Shown here: piece by piece, positions 11,224 through 22,499 of the stretch
Numbering within the stretch: position 1 is the stretch's first letter
How the letters are laid out: each line of letters begins with the position of its first letter
Source: Aristolochia californica
Taxonomy: Eukaryota > Streptophyta > Magnoliopsida > Piperales > Aristolochiaceae
Direction of reading: 5' to 3'
Assembly: GCA_029961685.1 (NCBI GenBank)
Contig: JARWKL010000003.1
Coordinates: 18,470,467-18,534,466, forward strand
Length of the DNA stretch: 64,000 bases
The notes under the pieces: generated by a model
The model's input: the letters and a program-made list of their open reading frames with translations, nothing else
Told to the model about the DNA's origin: nothing
Database searches by the model: none
Program-made: the position numbers and the translations under genes

Positions 11224-13352
11224 CTATACTACTTGGATGTGCAAAAAATAAATACAGTTTCCACCAGTGAAATTGAAACAAGGCTATGTCACAACAAGAT
11301 GGGACATCTATCTTCACAATCTCTTCATTATATGTTTCCTACTCTTAAAATCAGGTCTGAGTTTCATTGTGAAGTTTGTCAACGGAGTTAACATCAAATG
11401 AGTACATACTCACCTCATCTAGAAGTCAAAAGTATTACTCTGCTTTCATTAATTCATACCGATGTATGGGGACCCTTGAGAATCTCAAATATTTTTGAAG
11501 TCAGGTATTTTATTACATTTATTGATGATTTCACTCGTACCACTTGGTTGTTTCTATTTAAGGAGCGTTATGAGATACCATTGATTTTTAAGTTTTTTCA
11601 TGCTATGGTACTTACTCAGTTTGGTCAGAACATAAAAATACTCCGGTCTAATAATGCCAAAGAATACATTTCCAAAGAACTTGACTAGTTTTGTCAATAA
11701 CATGGCATTATCCATCCAACATCATGTGCTACACTCCTCAACAAAATGGTGTAGCCGTACGAAAAAATGGTCATATTCTTGAGGTAGTTCGAGGTATACT
11801 ATATGCCATGAAAGTTCCATACTTTTATTGGCCTCATGCAATCTTGACCCGTGCTATATTGTTACCAAATGATGATCCATTTTCACTTCCCTTGAAAATA
11901 TTGGGGTGTCAATGTTATGTCCATATTTCCTCCCCAAAACACAGTAAACTTGATACTAAATCTATCAAGTGTATATTTCTAGGATACTCTCATACACAAA
12001 AGCGTTATGTTTGTTATAATCCCATTCTTCAACGTTTACATGTGTCCCAAGATGTCACAATTTTTGAAGACTCTCTCCATACTATTCTGAAAATGCACCT
12101 CCATGTTTATTTTTAGTACCAGGTTCTTCTCGACCGGTTGTGCCCCGTGCTATATAAACTTCTCAGCCCCCAGAAATACCGGCTGAGTTTAAGGATCCCA
12201 CCGAGGTAAGTCCATCTTCTCAATATGACACTCGTCCCATATTATAAAGAAAAGAACCCAGATCATGTACCATACCCTCTACGTCTCATCCCATATCAAA
12301 TTTTGTGTCTCATCCTAGTTTCCCCTACATGTTGTCAATTTCTCTCTGCTATTTCTTCCATATCTGTACCACAATCCTATCAGGAGGCTCTCAAACATCC
12401 AGGGTGGAAGGCAGCAATGGATGGAGAAATGCTGGCCCTTTATGAAAATTAGACATGGGCTCTAGTCCCACTTCCATTAGATAAGAAACATGTCGGTTGC
12501 AAATGGGTGTTTACTATGAAACACAAACCGGATGGGTCTGCGGCTCGGTTGAAGGCTCATCTCATGGCTAAGGGCTATACACAATGTTATGGAATTGATT
12601 ATGAGGAAACCTTCTCTCCAGTGGAAAAAGGGAACTCAGTATGTGTCTTATTATCTCTGACAGATAACTCTTCCTAGCAGGTATATCAACTTGATGTGAA
12701 AAATGCCTTTCTGAATGGGGACATCAAAGAAGAAAATTGTATGCAACAACCACCTGGGTATGTGGTTGAGGGGGAATCAGTATGTCGACTAAAAAAATAT
12801 TTGTATGGTCTAAAACCATCCCCTCATGCATGGTTTGAGAAATTTAGTCAATCCCTCACACGAGCCTGATTTGACAGATGCTCTGGAAATCACTCATTTT
12901 TTATTAAAAACACACCTAGAGGCAAGGTAATTATGGCAGTATATGTTGATGGTATCATTCTAACTGGTAGTGATTCTGAGGGCATCCAGGAAACAAAAGA
13001 AAAAATATGTGCTGAATTCAAGACAAAGGATCTTGGACTACTCAAATATATTTATGGGTATTAAAGTATTACAATCCAGACATGGGATTGTGCTATCCCA
13101 AAGGAAGTATGCCCTTGATCTACTGGTGGAGACAAGAATGTTAGGATGCAAAGCAGCAGACAATCCTATGGACTCAAATACAAAATTATGTGTAGGTACT
13201 GGAGAAGATGTAGATATCGGGAAATATCAGAGACTAGTGGGAAGACTTATTTACCTATATGCAACAAGGCCAGATATATCATATGCAGTAACTGTGGTGA
13301 GTCAATACAAGCACAAACCACAACTTAGTCATTGGCAAGCTGCTAAGTACGT
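11224..13352 (+). pseudogene. Ty1/copia pol: pre-integrase, integrase, RT, start of RNase H
   Basis: Starts abruptly at the YYLDVQK word of the gag-pre-integrase region, then HNKMGHLSSQSL (the HHCC His residues) and CEVCQ. The integrase core has IHTDVWGP, FIDDFTRTTW, LRSNNAKEY (normally SDNG, so degraded) and TPQQNGVAVRKN. RT runs from about 12480: KWVFTMKHKPDGSAARLKAH, LDVKNAFLNGDI, YVDGIILTGS (YVDD in active copies) and LGLLKYI. RNase H starts with the RLVGRLIYL and RPDISYAV words and breaks off after HWQAAKYV at 13352. Stops and shifts occur throughout. The 5' half of what appears to be the same element lies inverted at 13370-15931. Confidence 0.88.
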
Positions 13353-13369
13353 AACCCAGGACCATAACA
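13346..13369 (-). repeat. 24-bp remnant of a miniature-element LTR start
   Basis: On the minus strand this reads tgttatggtcctggg followed by ttacgtact, matching the first 24 bases of the 83-bp LTRs at 24897 and 27896 with a few changes. It sits exactly at the joint between the two inverted copia halves and overlaps the last codons of the + strand half by the shared word taagtac. Confidence 0.6.
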
Positions 13370-13760
13370 CATAGTCCCCCCTTGTTCATGGCTTCCACCA
13401 ATCACCTGCTTCGTTATAAGATCCTAAAATAGACACGAAGTGGGTGAGAAGATGATAGAGCAATAGAAATACTTTGTTAGCTAACTAACAGATAACAGAT
13501 TCAAAGGGAAGGTATGAACAAATAAAATATCAGTGAGCGGAAGTGATGGTGTAACAGAAGTGGATCCTTTCCCTTGAACCTTGGTTTGAGAACTGTCAGC
13601 CATGGTAACAAGCTTATGTGAAAGACACAGAGATACAGAATGTAATAAATGTCTATTACCAGTAAGATGCTCGGAGGCTCCTGAGTCAATTATCCAGGAT
13701 GAAGATGAGGTAGATAGAATACCTGAATTAGTGGTGGCAGCGGTATTTAATGAGGAACTT
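13370..13760 (-). pseudogene. Ty1/copia protease and start of pre-integrase region
   Basis: Minus-strand reading: SSSWIIDSGASEHLTGN carries the copia protease Asp-Ser-Gly; VTMADSSQTKVQGKGS and the FPLNLLSVS word follow, as in active copia polyproteins. The reading reaches the IGGSHEQGG region and stops at 13370. The next residues expected in the family are those that open the + strand fragment at 11224. Confidence 0.8.
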
Positions 13761-13773
13761 CAAGAAGAACCCA

Positions 13774-14195
13774 TCATTTTTTGAAATAACTCATATTCTT
13801 CATCAGTAATTTTTTTTTAGTTGTTTTTGTGGGCTGATCCTCCTTTGTATCACCTACCAAGGCTTGATTAGCCTTTTTCAAGTCTAAGTTTTCATTGGCA
13901 TTATAACATATTTCTCCATAGTGATCATTTTTTCCATAGTAACTCCTTTCCTTGTAATAGCATGTATCGATAGAGTGGTCATATCTCCCACAATGAGTGC
14001 ATTCTTTCCACAATATTTCATGCTTTTGATTAGCCAATTAATCACAATGGTATCATTTTTTAACCATTTGTTATAAAAAATGTTTTCTTGATCAATAGGT
14101 GGTCCACGGTTGGTGAGATGACCAAGTAGGTCCTTTGTTATAAGAAACCTCCGAACCGATGTGGACCAACTCATAAAATTTGATACCCTTCATAA
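13774..14195 (-). pseudogene. Ty1/copia gag fragment with zinc knuckle
   Basis: Minus-strand frames 14174-13884 and 14037-13774 contain MSWSTSVRRFLITKDLLGHLT (gag N-terminal part) and CTHCGRYDHSIDTCY (zinc knuckle). The central gag is deleted between the two. The N-terminal part matches the + strand gag start at 51578-51737 closely, so both belong to one copia family. Confidence 0.8.
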
Positions 14196-15298
14196 GGGTA
14201 TTGTGGTAATTCTTAGTATACCACCTTTGATGCTCACATTTTCTTTAGCCATAATAGGCACTTCAACGAAAATAATTCTCCAAAAACTTCTATTCAAAAT
14301 ATCCATGTAGTATTCTTCAAACAACTTGGTGCATGGAGAAATTTAGCATTGATGCTAAACAATCATTATTCTGATTTTTTTCTGAGTAAATAACCACTAA
14401 TAATAGATCCAATATCAATCTTCTACATCATGGGAATATTTTTCCCCCGAAAAAAAAAGTCAACAATATGATCATGGATTGGTCTCGGTTAATAGAAATT
14501 CCAAACCGACAAAACTGCTTTGAAAGCTTCTTCTAGATCGGGAGGCATTCATATCCACAATTTCATAAGATGAAAAGCATTAACATACTAATATTTAAAT
14601 CTTCTTATAAATATTGAAACTAGTAACATGGATTAATAAAAAAAATAATGAAGGAACTTATCTCACGCTTTTTTATCTTTTTTCACAAGGAGCCTTCTAT
14701 GAGTGGTGTTGATCATATCTTCTTAGAGCATTCCTTTTGATGTAGAAGGGTATTGTGGTAATTATTAGTATACCACCTTTGCTACTCACATTTTTCTTTA
14801 TCCATAATAGGCACTTCAATGAAAATAATTCTCCAAAAATTTATAATCAAAATATCCAAGTAGTATTCTTCAAACAACTTGGTGCATGGAGAAATTTAGC
14901 ATTGATGCTAAAAAATCATTATTCTGATTTTTTTTTTTGAGTAAATAACCACTCATAATAGATCAAATATAAATCTTCTATATCAGGGGAATCTTTTTCT
15001 GAAGAAAAAAAATTCAACAATATGATCATTGATTGGTCTTGGTTAATTGAAATTCCAAACGAAAAAACTGCTTTGAAAGTTTCTTCTAGATCGGGAGGCA
15101 TTCATATCCACAATCTTATAAGATGAAAAAAATTCACATACTCATCTTTAAATAATCTTATAAATATTGAAACCAGTAACATGAAGTAATAAAAAAATAA
15201 TGAAGGAACTTATCTCACGCTTTTTTATCTTCTTTCACAAGGAGCCTTCTATAAGTGGTGTTGTTCATATCTTCTTAGAGCATTCCTTTTGATGTAGG
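14196..15298 (-). repeat. Tandem duplication, two copies of 552 bp (copia leader and gag start)
   Basis: The segment beginning gggtattgtggtaatt at 14196 recurs at 14748, and the copies stay alignable to 15298 with scattered substitutions and small indels. The duplicated piece covers the leader between the LTR and gag of the minus-strand copia, including a PPDLEE-type frame seen at 15101-14919. Confidence 0.85.
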
Positions 15299-15325
15299 GA
15301 TCCTAAATTTAATGCTCTAATACCG

Positions 15326-15931
15326 TGTTGAATTTAGGATCCTTTTTCCAATATTCCAAGCAAGGGAAGAGAGAAATAAAAAAAGGAGAAAAGGGGAAGA
15401 AGGCTCTCGGGTAGAGAGAAGAAGAGAAGAAGAACAAGGTGTGCTCCAAGCAAAGAGAGAAGATTTACTCAAGAGAAAATTGTAAAACTTGATTAATTCT
15501 GAATTAAAACACCTCTATTTATAGTAGAGGAAGTGATAGAGTCCTTATACAATTAACCTTTAAATCTCCTAATTACATTCCAACTCTAACTCTGTAAGAT
15601 AAGTCTATCTTGAAAGGATAACACAATCTAATAGAGTTCTAATATAAGTTGAACTACAACTCTTCTTCAATAACATGGAAAAAAGGGAAGAGGTAAGCTT
15701 GTGGCCTTATCCTTCTGGGTCCCATGTGATCTTCGAGCTCATATTGATAAGATTCCAGTTTGTGGTATCTTTGTGGGTGACACTTGATCTTCAAGTCTTC
15801 TAACTCATTTCAGCTTGTGCTTCTTATCTTCTTAAATCATGCTAGCTTGGATGAGGACTCTTCTTGGCCTCCCATGTCTTCATGGTGGGTCCCACCAGCT
15901 CGTGCATCATGGTGGGTCCCAAATTGTAACA
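15326..15931 (-). repeat. Ty1/copia 5' LTR (606 bp), minus strand
   Basis: In + orientation starts tgttgaatttagg and ends attgtaaca; on the minus strand it is followed by cggtattagagc, a slightly changed initiator-Met primer site (15314-15325). A near-equal copy is at 50473-51079 (607 bp, + strand), and a truncated one at 59821-60348. It holds a TATA-like ctatttatagtagagg word (on the minus strand cctctactataaatag) that probably marks the LTR promoter. Confidence 0.88.
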
Positions 15932-16557
15932 AAGCCTAAACATTAAGGGATAAAAATATGACATTTTGCATTCTCATCACCTACCAAGGGACAGAGTTTG
16001 GATGAGCTTGAATGCCCTACCTCTTAGGCAAGGCCCCTATTTATATCTTTTACAATGCCCTTTTTGGGTTATAAAATTATAAAAGAAGTGACATAAAAAA
16101 GATTATTATTTACAACTTGATGCCATCTTTATGAGAAGTCCTTTTATTTACCCATATGCCACCTCTTAGATGAGTGGGATTTCTTTTCTTGGATGTGTGG
16201 GCTTGAGTCCTCTCTTTTTACACTTTTCTTGGACATGTGGACTTGAGCCCACTCTTCAAACACTACATATACAAATGAATTTCCCCACGAATTTTCATGA
16301 ATCTTCTCTCACCAAATAACAACATATGAAATGGTAGGTCAAGTTATAGTTGTTGGCGGAGGTGTCCCGAGAAGGGGGGAGGGGTGAATTGAGTGCTTAT
16401 TAAAAATTCACTAATCCCCATAGTAAAATTACAAAAAGATTCATTGTGCACAGTGAAGAATCAGTGCAATCTCCAATTGTGTGCCCAAAATCTCTCATCA
16501 AGAGATAGATCTTGTACATGAACTGTGATCTTGACACAAACATAAAATATTTTTCAT
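15932..16557. other. Unassigned AT-rich spacer
   Basis: No coding potential was found. It holds two similar short stretches (ttcttggatgtgtgggcttgagtcc at 16189-16213 and ttcttggacatgtggacttgagccc near 16227-16251) and, at 16350, tgttggcggaggtgtcccga followed by a purine run, which looks like an LTR start or a purine tract of another retroelement; no partner was found. Confidence 0.4.
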
Positions 16558-17400
16558 TTATATTTTTTTCCTACGATTTCCAGAGGATTCTGCGAGGAGG
16601 AGAGATTCCAGGGGGGAAACATCATCACCACGCTTGCTGCATTTTTTGAAGACTTGGTGGAGGACTCCTCCATTGCCAAAAATGGCAAAAGCTTCAGTGG
16701 CTTTTACTGCGTATACGTATACAACAGAATTATTTATCTCACATTTAGTACGACAACGAAGTTTGAAGCAGGCTAGGGTTTGTTCTATAGGGGCGTGGAA
16801 CATTAACCATTCGTTCAAGGATGAGATCTGTTCCAGAGTTTATGTTAGGTCTGAAACTAATAATTTTGGGATCATTAAATTTTCACCTCCAATGTCGAGA
16901 TGAATGTTTCGGGCTTCTTCAGGAAGAGAAATATTTTCTTCTGAGCCAACTATTACTTGAAGGGGTACTTCAAGCATTTTCTATAAATTTGTTGGAAGTA
17001 AATTTTGTCTGGCAAGACAAAATGAACTACCAGTATCTACTAGAGCGTTTATATGGAATTTTATATATCCCAAAAGCTTAATCATGACCGTGATATAAGA
17101 ATTTCGAGATACTACATGCTCTGCATTGATGCGGATACTCATTCAGAGATGGTGCTTGAAGAGTCTGACATGTTTTCATAGTTTTTCGAGGTGGAAGACT
17201 CTGTTTCGAGATGAAGTTCATACACTTCATCTTCCTACTAGATTTCATCATGATGGATGATTTCCAATCCCTTTTCTTCGGCTAGTAGCGTGTATGTATT
17301 GTACTGCCTTTTTTTCTTATCAATTGGACAATTTCAAGCGAAATGTCCTTCCTTCTGGCATATCTAGCATTTACATTTGCTTAGATATGCATTTGACCCT
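16558..17400 (-). pseudogene. Zinc-knuckle plus aspartic-protease fragment, probably endogenous caulimovirid
   Basis: On the minus strand a CCHC zinc knuckle (C-x2-C-x4-H-x4-C, near 17385-17340) is followed after about 280 bases by a retropepsin active site (ALVDTGSS, near 17040-17015) and then an open frame to 16558. The knuckle, protease and following region with MIPKLL-type and PIEQT-type words resemble the coat-to-protease junction of plant pararetroviruses; this is recognition from family knowledge. Stops interrupt it at about 16980 and 16853. It may instead be an unusual Ty3 relic. No RT is nearby. Confidence 0.5.
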
Positions 17401-17639
17401 TTATTGGATGTGGTGGGGCCAGAGTTCATTCTTTATCTAAAGTATCTCTTTCGGGGAGTATACCTGGATTTTTAACTTTGTTGTATCCTAAATTTTTTGT
17501 TATGAAATTTCTTAGGATACTTTCTTTGCTTATGGCAGTTGGTTTTTCAACCATAAGCCCCTACATTTTTGTTTTGGTTACAACAACATAATGTTAGCTT
17601 ATATGCCTTACCACTTTTCTTTTGTAGTCTTTGGGCTTC

Positions 17640-18029
17640 TGTTGGGATCTTCCCAGGCCATGGATCTCGTCACCCTTCTTCCCTGTCTTCCCTCTAGATT
17701 GACTGTTGACACTGGAACTGAACCCCTATTCTTTGAACGTGTAATGGTGGAATCGGAATGGACTGGATTGAGCTTTGAAGGAAGCTCGACTTGGACCTCT
17801 GAGAGGGAATCCGACCTAGACCTCTGAGGGAGAATCCGACCTAGCTAAAATTAATTTACTCAATGCTTACCCTCCTTCATTCATCTCACGTTCCTATATA
17901 GGGAATTAGGTAAAACACGCCAAAGGCCATAAGTTCAACAAATTACAAATAAACCCCTAATGAATTGAATTATAAATAATTTAATTCCTACGGCTGTTGA
18001 TAACTCGAGATGCTATGGAGTCCATAACA
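17640..18029 (-). repeat. 3' LTR of chromovirus C (390 bp), minus strand
   Basis: On the minus strand starts tgttatggactccatagc and ends gatcccaaca. It shares layout and many words with the LTR at 1830-2248. The purine tract ctggagggggtga lies just inside the element at 18030-18042. Confidence 0.88.
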
Positions 18030-19260
18030 TCACCCCCTCCAGGAGAAAGAGCTTGTCCACAAGCTCGAAAGAGGGGTAGAGAGCCCTGAAAGCGGTTAAG
18101 GGCTCCCATGTAGTGTCACTTGGGTCAGCATCTGCCCACTGCACTAGAACCTCCCAATCACCCTGAATACGGTGAGCATGCAATACCTGCGCTAGAGTAG
18201 AAAGGACCCAACCTTCATGTAGCGGTGGTAGAGGGGTGTGTAGCAATGGAGAGTCGCCCTAGAAGGCCTTCAATTAGGACATTTGAAACACATTTTGGAT
18301 CTTGGCTTTTGGTGGAAGCTGCAAGCGGTAGGCGACTATGCCAATGCGGTCCAGCACCTGATATGGACCATAATATTTCAAGGAGAGTTTGTGACATTTG
18401 GAGGTGGTCAATGAAAACTGCCTATAACGTTGGAGACATAGCCACACATAATCCCCAGGAGAGAAGAACACTTCTCAGTGCTTCTTGTCATAAGATAATT
18501 TTATAGCATGTTGGGCCTCTTGGAGATGAGTGCGCACCTCACTGAGCATGACGTCCCTTTCTGCTAAAGCCTGGTCCAAGGTAGCTACCTTGGATGCACC
18601 TAGTTCATACGACAAAAGCCAAGGCAGATCTCTGCCATATACTACCTTGAACAGAGAAGTGCCGAGGGCATTGTGGTATGATGTATTATAATAGAATTCT
18701 GCCCATGCCAGCCACTTATCCACCATTTAGGTGAGACCCCCACAAAACGACGGAGATACATTTCAATCATCCTATTAACTACCTCAGTCTGACCATCAGT
18801 CTACGGATGGTAGGCGGAAGATAATGCCAATTTTGTTCCTTGCAGCTTGAATAGTTCTTTCTAGAACATACTGGTAAAGATGGCATCCCTGTCACTGGTA
18901 ATGGACGCAGGCATCCCATGTAACCGGACAATGTTATCCATGAAGATCTAAGCCACGTGAGTAGCATTGTAGGGATGTGCCAAAGGGAGGAAATGACCAT
19001 ACTAAGAGAAGCGGTCAACCACAACAAAGATAATGGATTTAGCGAAAGAGGGGGGAAGGCCTTCAATGAAGTCCATGGAAATATCTGACCATACTTGTGA
19101 TGGTAGCTGAAGTGGTTGAAGCAACCCTGCTGGACTTAAGGATTCGGATTTGATCCATTGACAAGTCTGACAAGCTGCCACATAATCTGTTACACTTCTT
19201 TTCATACCCTTCCAATAAAAATCTCGACTGAGGAGGAAATATATTTTTTGTCAGCTTTCA
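18030..19260 (-). pseudogene. Chromovirus C integrase and chromodomain-like tail
   Basis: Minus-strand frames: MKRSVTDYVAACQTCQ (zinc-binding Cys pair) and SDISMDFIEGLPPS with the first catalytic Asp (19205-19002); a shifted stretch covering TSDRD and the HPQTDG words (18900-18780); NALGTSLFKVVYGRD (18726-18475); FFSPGDYVWL and [21 protein letters not shown] (18471-18274); [20 protein letters not shown] and SFELVDKLFL (18246-18013). Four or more frames are needed, so it is dead. Confidence 0.88.
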
Positions 19261-19429
19261 TGTGTATTGTCATGGAAAGAGGCTAAGATACTAGGAATAA
19301 GTGGCGAGGTGTGGTGCAGAAAAATGCTGATCCTGAACAAGATAAGATTATCCTGGATCGTCCAATGGATATCCGTTGTCCCCTACTGAATATCATGTTA
19401 TAAAGCAAGGAGTTCCGGATGTTACTGTG

Positions 19430-19890
19430 TCTCCTCCCTTATAGAATCCAACAAAGAACTCTGGGCTGACTGATAGAATGGAGGTGTGGCTTAGGAATGT
19501 CCCGGTGAGACAAGGCATCAGCCCCCAGATTCAAACTGCCAGGTTTATACTCAACGGTAAAGTCAAACCCCATTAGCTTACTCAACCAGTGTTGCTGATG
19601 GGATGTGGTGAGACGCTGCTCAAGAAGATACTTCAGGCTGCAATGATCGATTTGAATAATAAATGGGCGCCCCCTGAGATAGGGCCACCAATGCTGGATT
19701 GCTCTAGCTAAACTGATTAATTCCCTTTCATAAGCCACTAGTCTGTGACGATGTTGGCCAAGCTGTCAGCTGAAATAAGCGATCGGGTGGCCTTGTTGCT
19801 ATAACACTGCAGCTATACCTCCGTCTGAAGCATCACATTCCACTACAAACAAGTCATCAAAATCCGGGAGTTGCAACACCAGTATTGAAG
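19430..19890 (-). pseudogene. Chromovirus C RNase H
   Basis: VECDASDGGIAAVL ends the upstream frame (20047-19799), then YERELISLARAIQHWWPYLRG, FIIQIDHCSLKYLLEQ and HWLSKLMGFDFTVEYKPGSLNLGADALSHRD in 19738-19439. The acidic residues in ECD, ERE and IDH positions are present, but the halves are in different frames. Confidence 0.88.
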
Positions 19891-20838
19891 ATAATGCTTC
19901 CTTCAATTGCTTAAAGGAATGATCCATTGTCTCGGACCAGGTGAAAGCATTTTTCTTGAGGAGGTTGTGGAGCGGCACTGCAATTTGTCCATAGCCGCGT
20001 ATAAATTCTCTGTAATAGCTAGCGAGGCCCAAAAATCCCCTTAGCACTGTGATGGAGGTGGGAGGAGGCTAGTCTGTGACGGCCTGAATCTTGCTCTGGT
20101 CAACCTTCACCCCAACTTCTGAAATAATGTGGCCCAAGTATGCCACATCGGAGGTACCCATAGAACATTTGGACTTGTTTGAGACCAAATGATGGGAGTG
20201 GAGAAGAATAAATACATGTTGAAGGTGTTGAAGGTGCTCGTCCCACTATTTGCTATACACCTATATATCATAAAAAAAAAAAAACAAGAACATATTTTTG
20301 CAGGAGAGCTAAATACCTCATTCATGAGGGCCTGAAATATGGGTGGCACATTGGAGAGACCAAAGAGCATGATGAGGAACTCGAAACTACCATGGTGCGT
20401 GTGGAATGCGGTCTTCTCCGCATCTAAAGGATGAAATCGAATCTTATGATAACCTAACTTCAAGTCCAGCTTGGTAAATATAGTAGCGCCAACTAACTCA
20501 TCTAACAGCTCGTCCACCACTGGAATGGGAAATTTGTCTTTAATTATGTGAGCATTGAGCTGCATGCTGTCCACACAAAACCTCCACGACTTGTCATGAT
20601 TTTTTACCAGTAACACCGGTGATGAGAAAGGAGACCTGCTAGGCTGAATAATTCCCTTGACGAGCATAGTTTGGCACTGGCGCTCAATTCTGTAAATGGG
20701 GGTATTGGTAAGGCCGAACCACCATAGGTTCAGTCCCTATGTGCAATCTGATGAGGTGATCATAGTGACGAATAGCCGGAAGAGCCAAAGGTGCCTAAAA
20801 TAAATCTTCAAAGTTTGTAAGTAATTGAGATAAGTTAC
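19891..20838 (-). pseudogene. Chromovirus C reverse transcriptase
   Basis: From the Athila junction: HYDHLIRLHIGTEPMVVR-type start (near 20760), then [46 protein letters not shown] with the first Asp, and FGLSNVPPIFQALMNEVF (20667-20107). The FxDD box is destroyed by an A run (near 20270-20285 on +) and frame change. LRGFLGLASYYREFIRGYGQIA and the ETMDHSFKQLKEAL words follow at 20047-19850. Confidence 0.88.
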
Positions 20839-22177
20839 TGATAGATGCCAGATTCTGACATGAGAACTAGGTTAATTATAATATAATAGCCCTTATAATT
20901 GTGTTATAGGTGGTTATTTATCGGTTTTCAAATGAAAAGTGCATTTATTGAATTTGGCATTAATCACTGCTTATATTGCTTATTTTTCTCTACTGAATTA
21001 TATTTCATTGCTTTTAGGGTTTATTTCTTCTTGAAATGATTTTTATGGATTCAATTATGGAATTTTAGGAGAATTTTGTGTGGTGAAGGAAATATTTATA
21101 GAAATGCCATTAGTGAAAGGGAGAGGTATTTTTAGGGTAAAATCGTTTTGAGGAAAGGGAGAGAGAAGAGAGCTCAAGAGAGTCTCAAGCCAGCCGTCGA
21201 CTAAAAGAAGAGAGACCTGAGAAGGCTCCCTCCAGCCGTCGTTCGCCGTGCGCCACTGCCATCTGGTAACCAAGAACAGACCCGAGCAGAGCTCAAGAGA
21301 GTTTCCATCACGGTAAGTTTGACATTGTCATTTTCTGCTCGCCAAGCCGAGAGGTGACCCAAGAGGGCTCCTCCGGCGCCGATTCCACATTTTGACCATC
21401 CTCCGACGTCGATTACGTATTTCCGACCACTTCCCGAGCCTAGTTCGACTCCGACCGAGACTCAAGAGAGCCGGTTAGAGGATTTCACTTCCATCCCGTT
21501 CTCCACTGCACCACCTCCCTCGGGGGATTTCGATTCCTCTTCGCCGACATCATCTCCACTTCCGGCCCGCTCACTCTTGCAACCCGAAGCCCTTAATTTC
21601 TGGAAATCGTAGCAACTGTGAGAACAAAATTGCTGCCTGAGTGAGAGGAAGAAGAAGGGGAGTAATATGTGATTTTGTAATTTAATTAGTTTCCTATAGT
21701 TTGAACTTAAGTTTTGAATGCTTATTAAATTTGATTTGAGAATTGATGTTTATCAAATATTTGTTTTCCGAATTTTCTGAGTAATTAGCTAGTTAGGGTA
21801 GGATTATAATTTAGGTTGGATTCTGGTATTATAATTCGATCTTTGTCCTTAACTCTAGGCGCTCGAGAGGGGCTAGATGCAAGGATTGAGAATCCAGATT
21901 CATTGTTATGTGGCAATCGAGAGAGGCACAAATCACGATAAAATCCAGAGTTGATGTTTCCTATTGTACAAGTAGTTAATTAGATCATTGCTAGATAATT
22001 TAGGGTATAATCAGTGTTTAGTTCAGAATAATTCTTCATATTTGGTTAGGCTACTTGACTGAAGAATACACAAAATGCAGTCCTCCCTGTGGATATGACC
22101 CTCGCTTCCCGCTAGATTACAATAATGATTCGTACGCTTGAGAGGTATAAAAGCCGATGTAATTACATTTCACAACA
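20839..22177 (+). repeat. Athila-type 5' LTR (1,339 bp)
   Basis: Starts TGATAGATGCCAG and ends ATTTCACAACA, followed six bases on by the TGGCGCCGTT primer site. The length over 1 kb, the TGATA start and the primer are typical of Athila elements. A C-rich stretch near 21180-21600 (ccgtcg, ccgacc words) lies in its second half, as often seen in Athila LTRs. The left edge abuts chromovirus C RT. Confidence 0.8.
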
Positions 22178-22183
22178 AGTTTT

Positions 22184-22201
22184 TGGCGCCGTTGTCAGGA
22201 A
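22184..22201 (+). other. Athila primer-binding site
   Basis: tggcgccgttgtcaggaa is close to the conserved Athila/Tat primer site TGGCGCCGTTGCCGGGGA, normally paired to an Asp tRNA. Changed positions (t for c, a for g) suggest age. Confidence 0.8.
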
Positions 22202-22499
22202 AGCACGTATTAAATGTATTTCTTTGTTCACCATGGTCTTAGGTTCGATTTATTTTTCTGCTTTCAAAATTTTATGTTTTTTTTTTTTATGTTGTTGATA
22301 TTATGTGGAGTTATTTTTATTTCTTCTAGTTAGTTCGTATTTTCAGTAGTTAGTTTTTTAGCATAATTTGATAGTTAGTTTTGTTTCTTTTTGTGTTTTT
22401 ATGCACGGGCGCCGCTCCCTAGGTGAACCATTAGCTCCCTTTGTTGAAGAGGTAGAACATATTTGTAGGAAAATACCAGAAGTCAAGTTAGGAGCTACC

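Larger units (their letters stand above)
17640..20838 (-). mobile_element. Chromovirus C, 5'-truncated
   Basis: A minus-strand Ty3/gypsy chromovirus keeping RT, RNase H, integrase, chromodomain-like tail and the 3' LTR. It ends at 20838, where the Athila LTR starts; no gag, protease or 5' LTR of this element is found on the far side of the Athila body, so those parts are lost or outside the window. Confidence 0.85.

Noticed and set aside
17591..17827. Open frame of 78 codons on +
   Set aside because: Lies across the minus-strand LTR of chromovirus C; antisense chance frame.
20839..22177. Host gene promoter or first exon in the C-rich 21.2-21.6 kb stretch
   Set aside because: The stretch lies between LTR ends and the Athila primer site; no splice-linked coding found.
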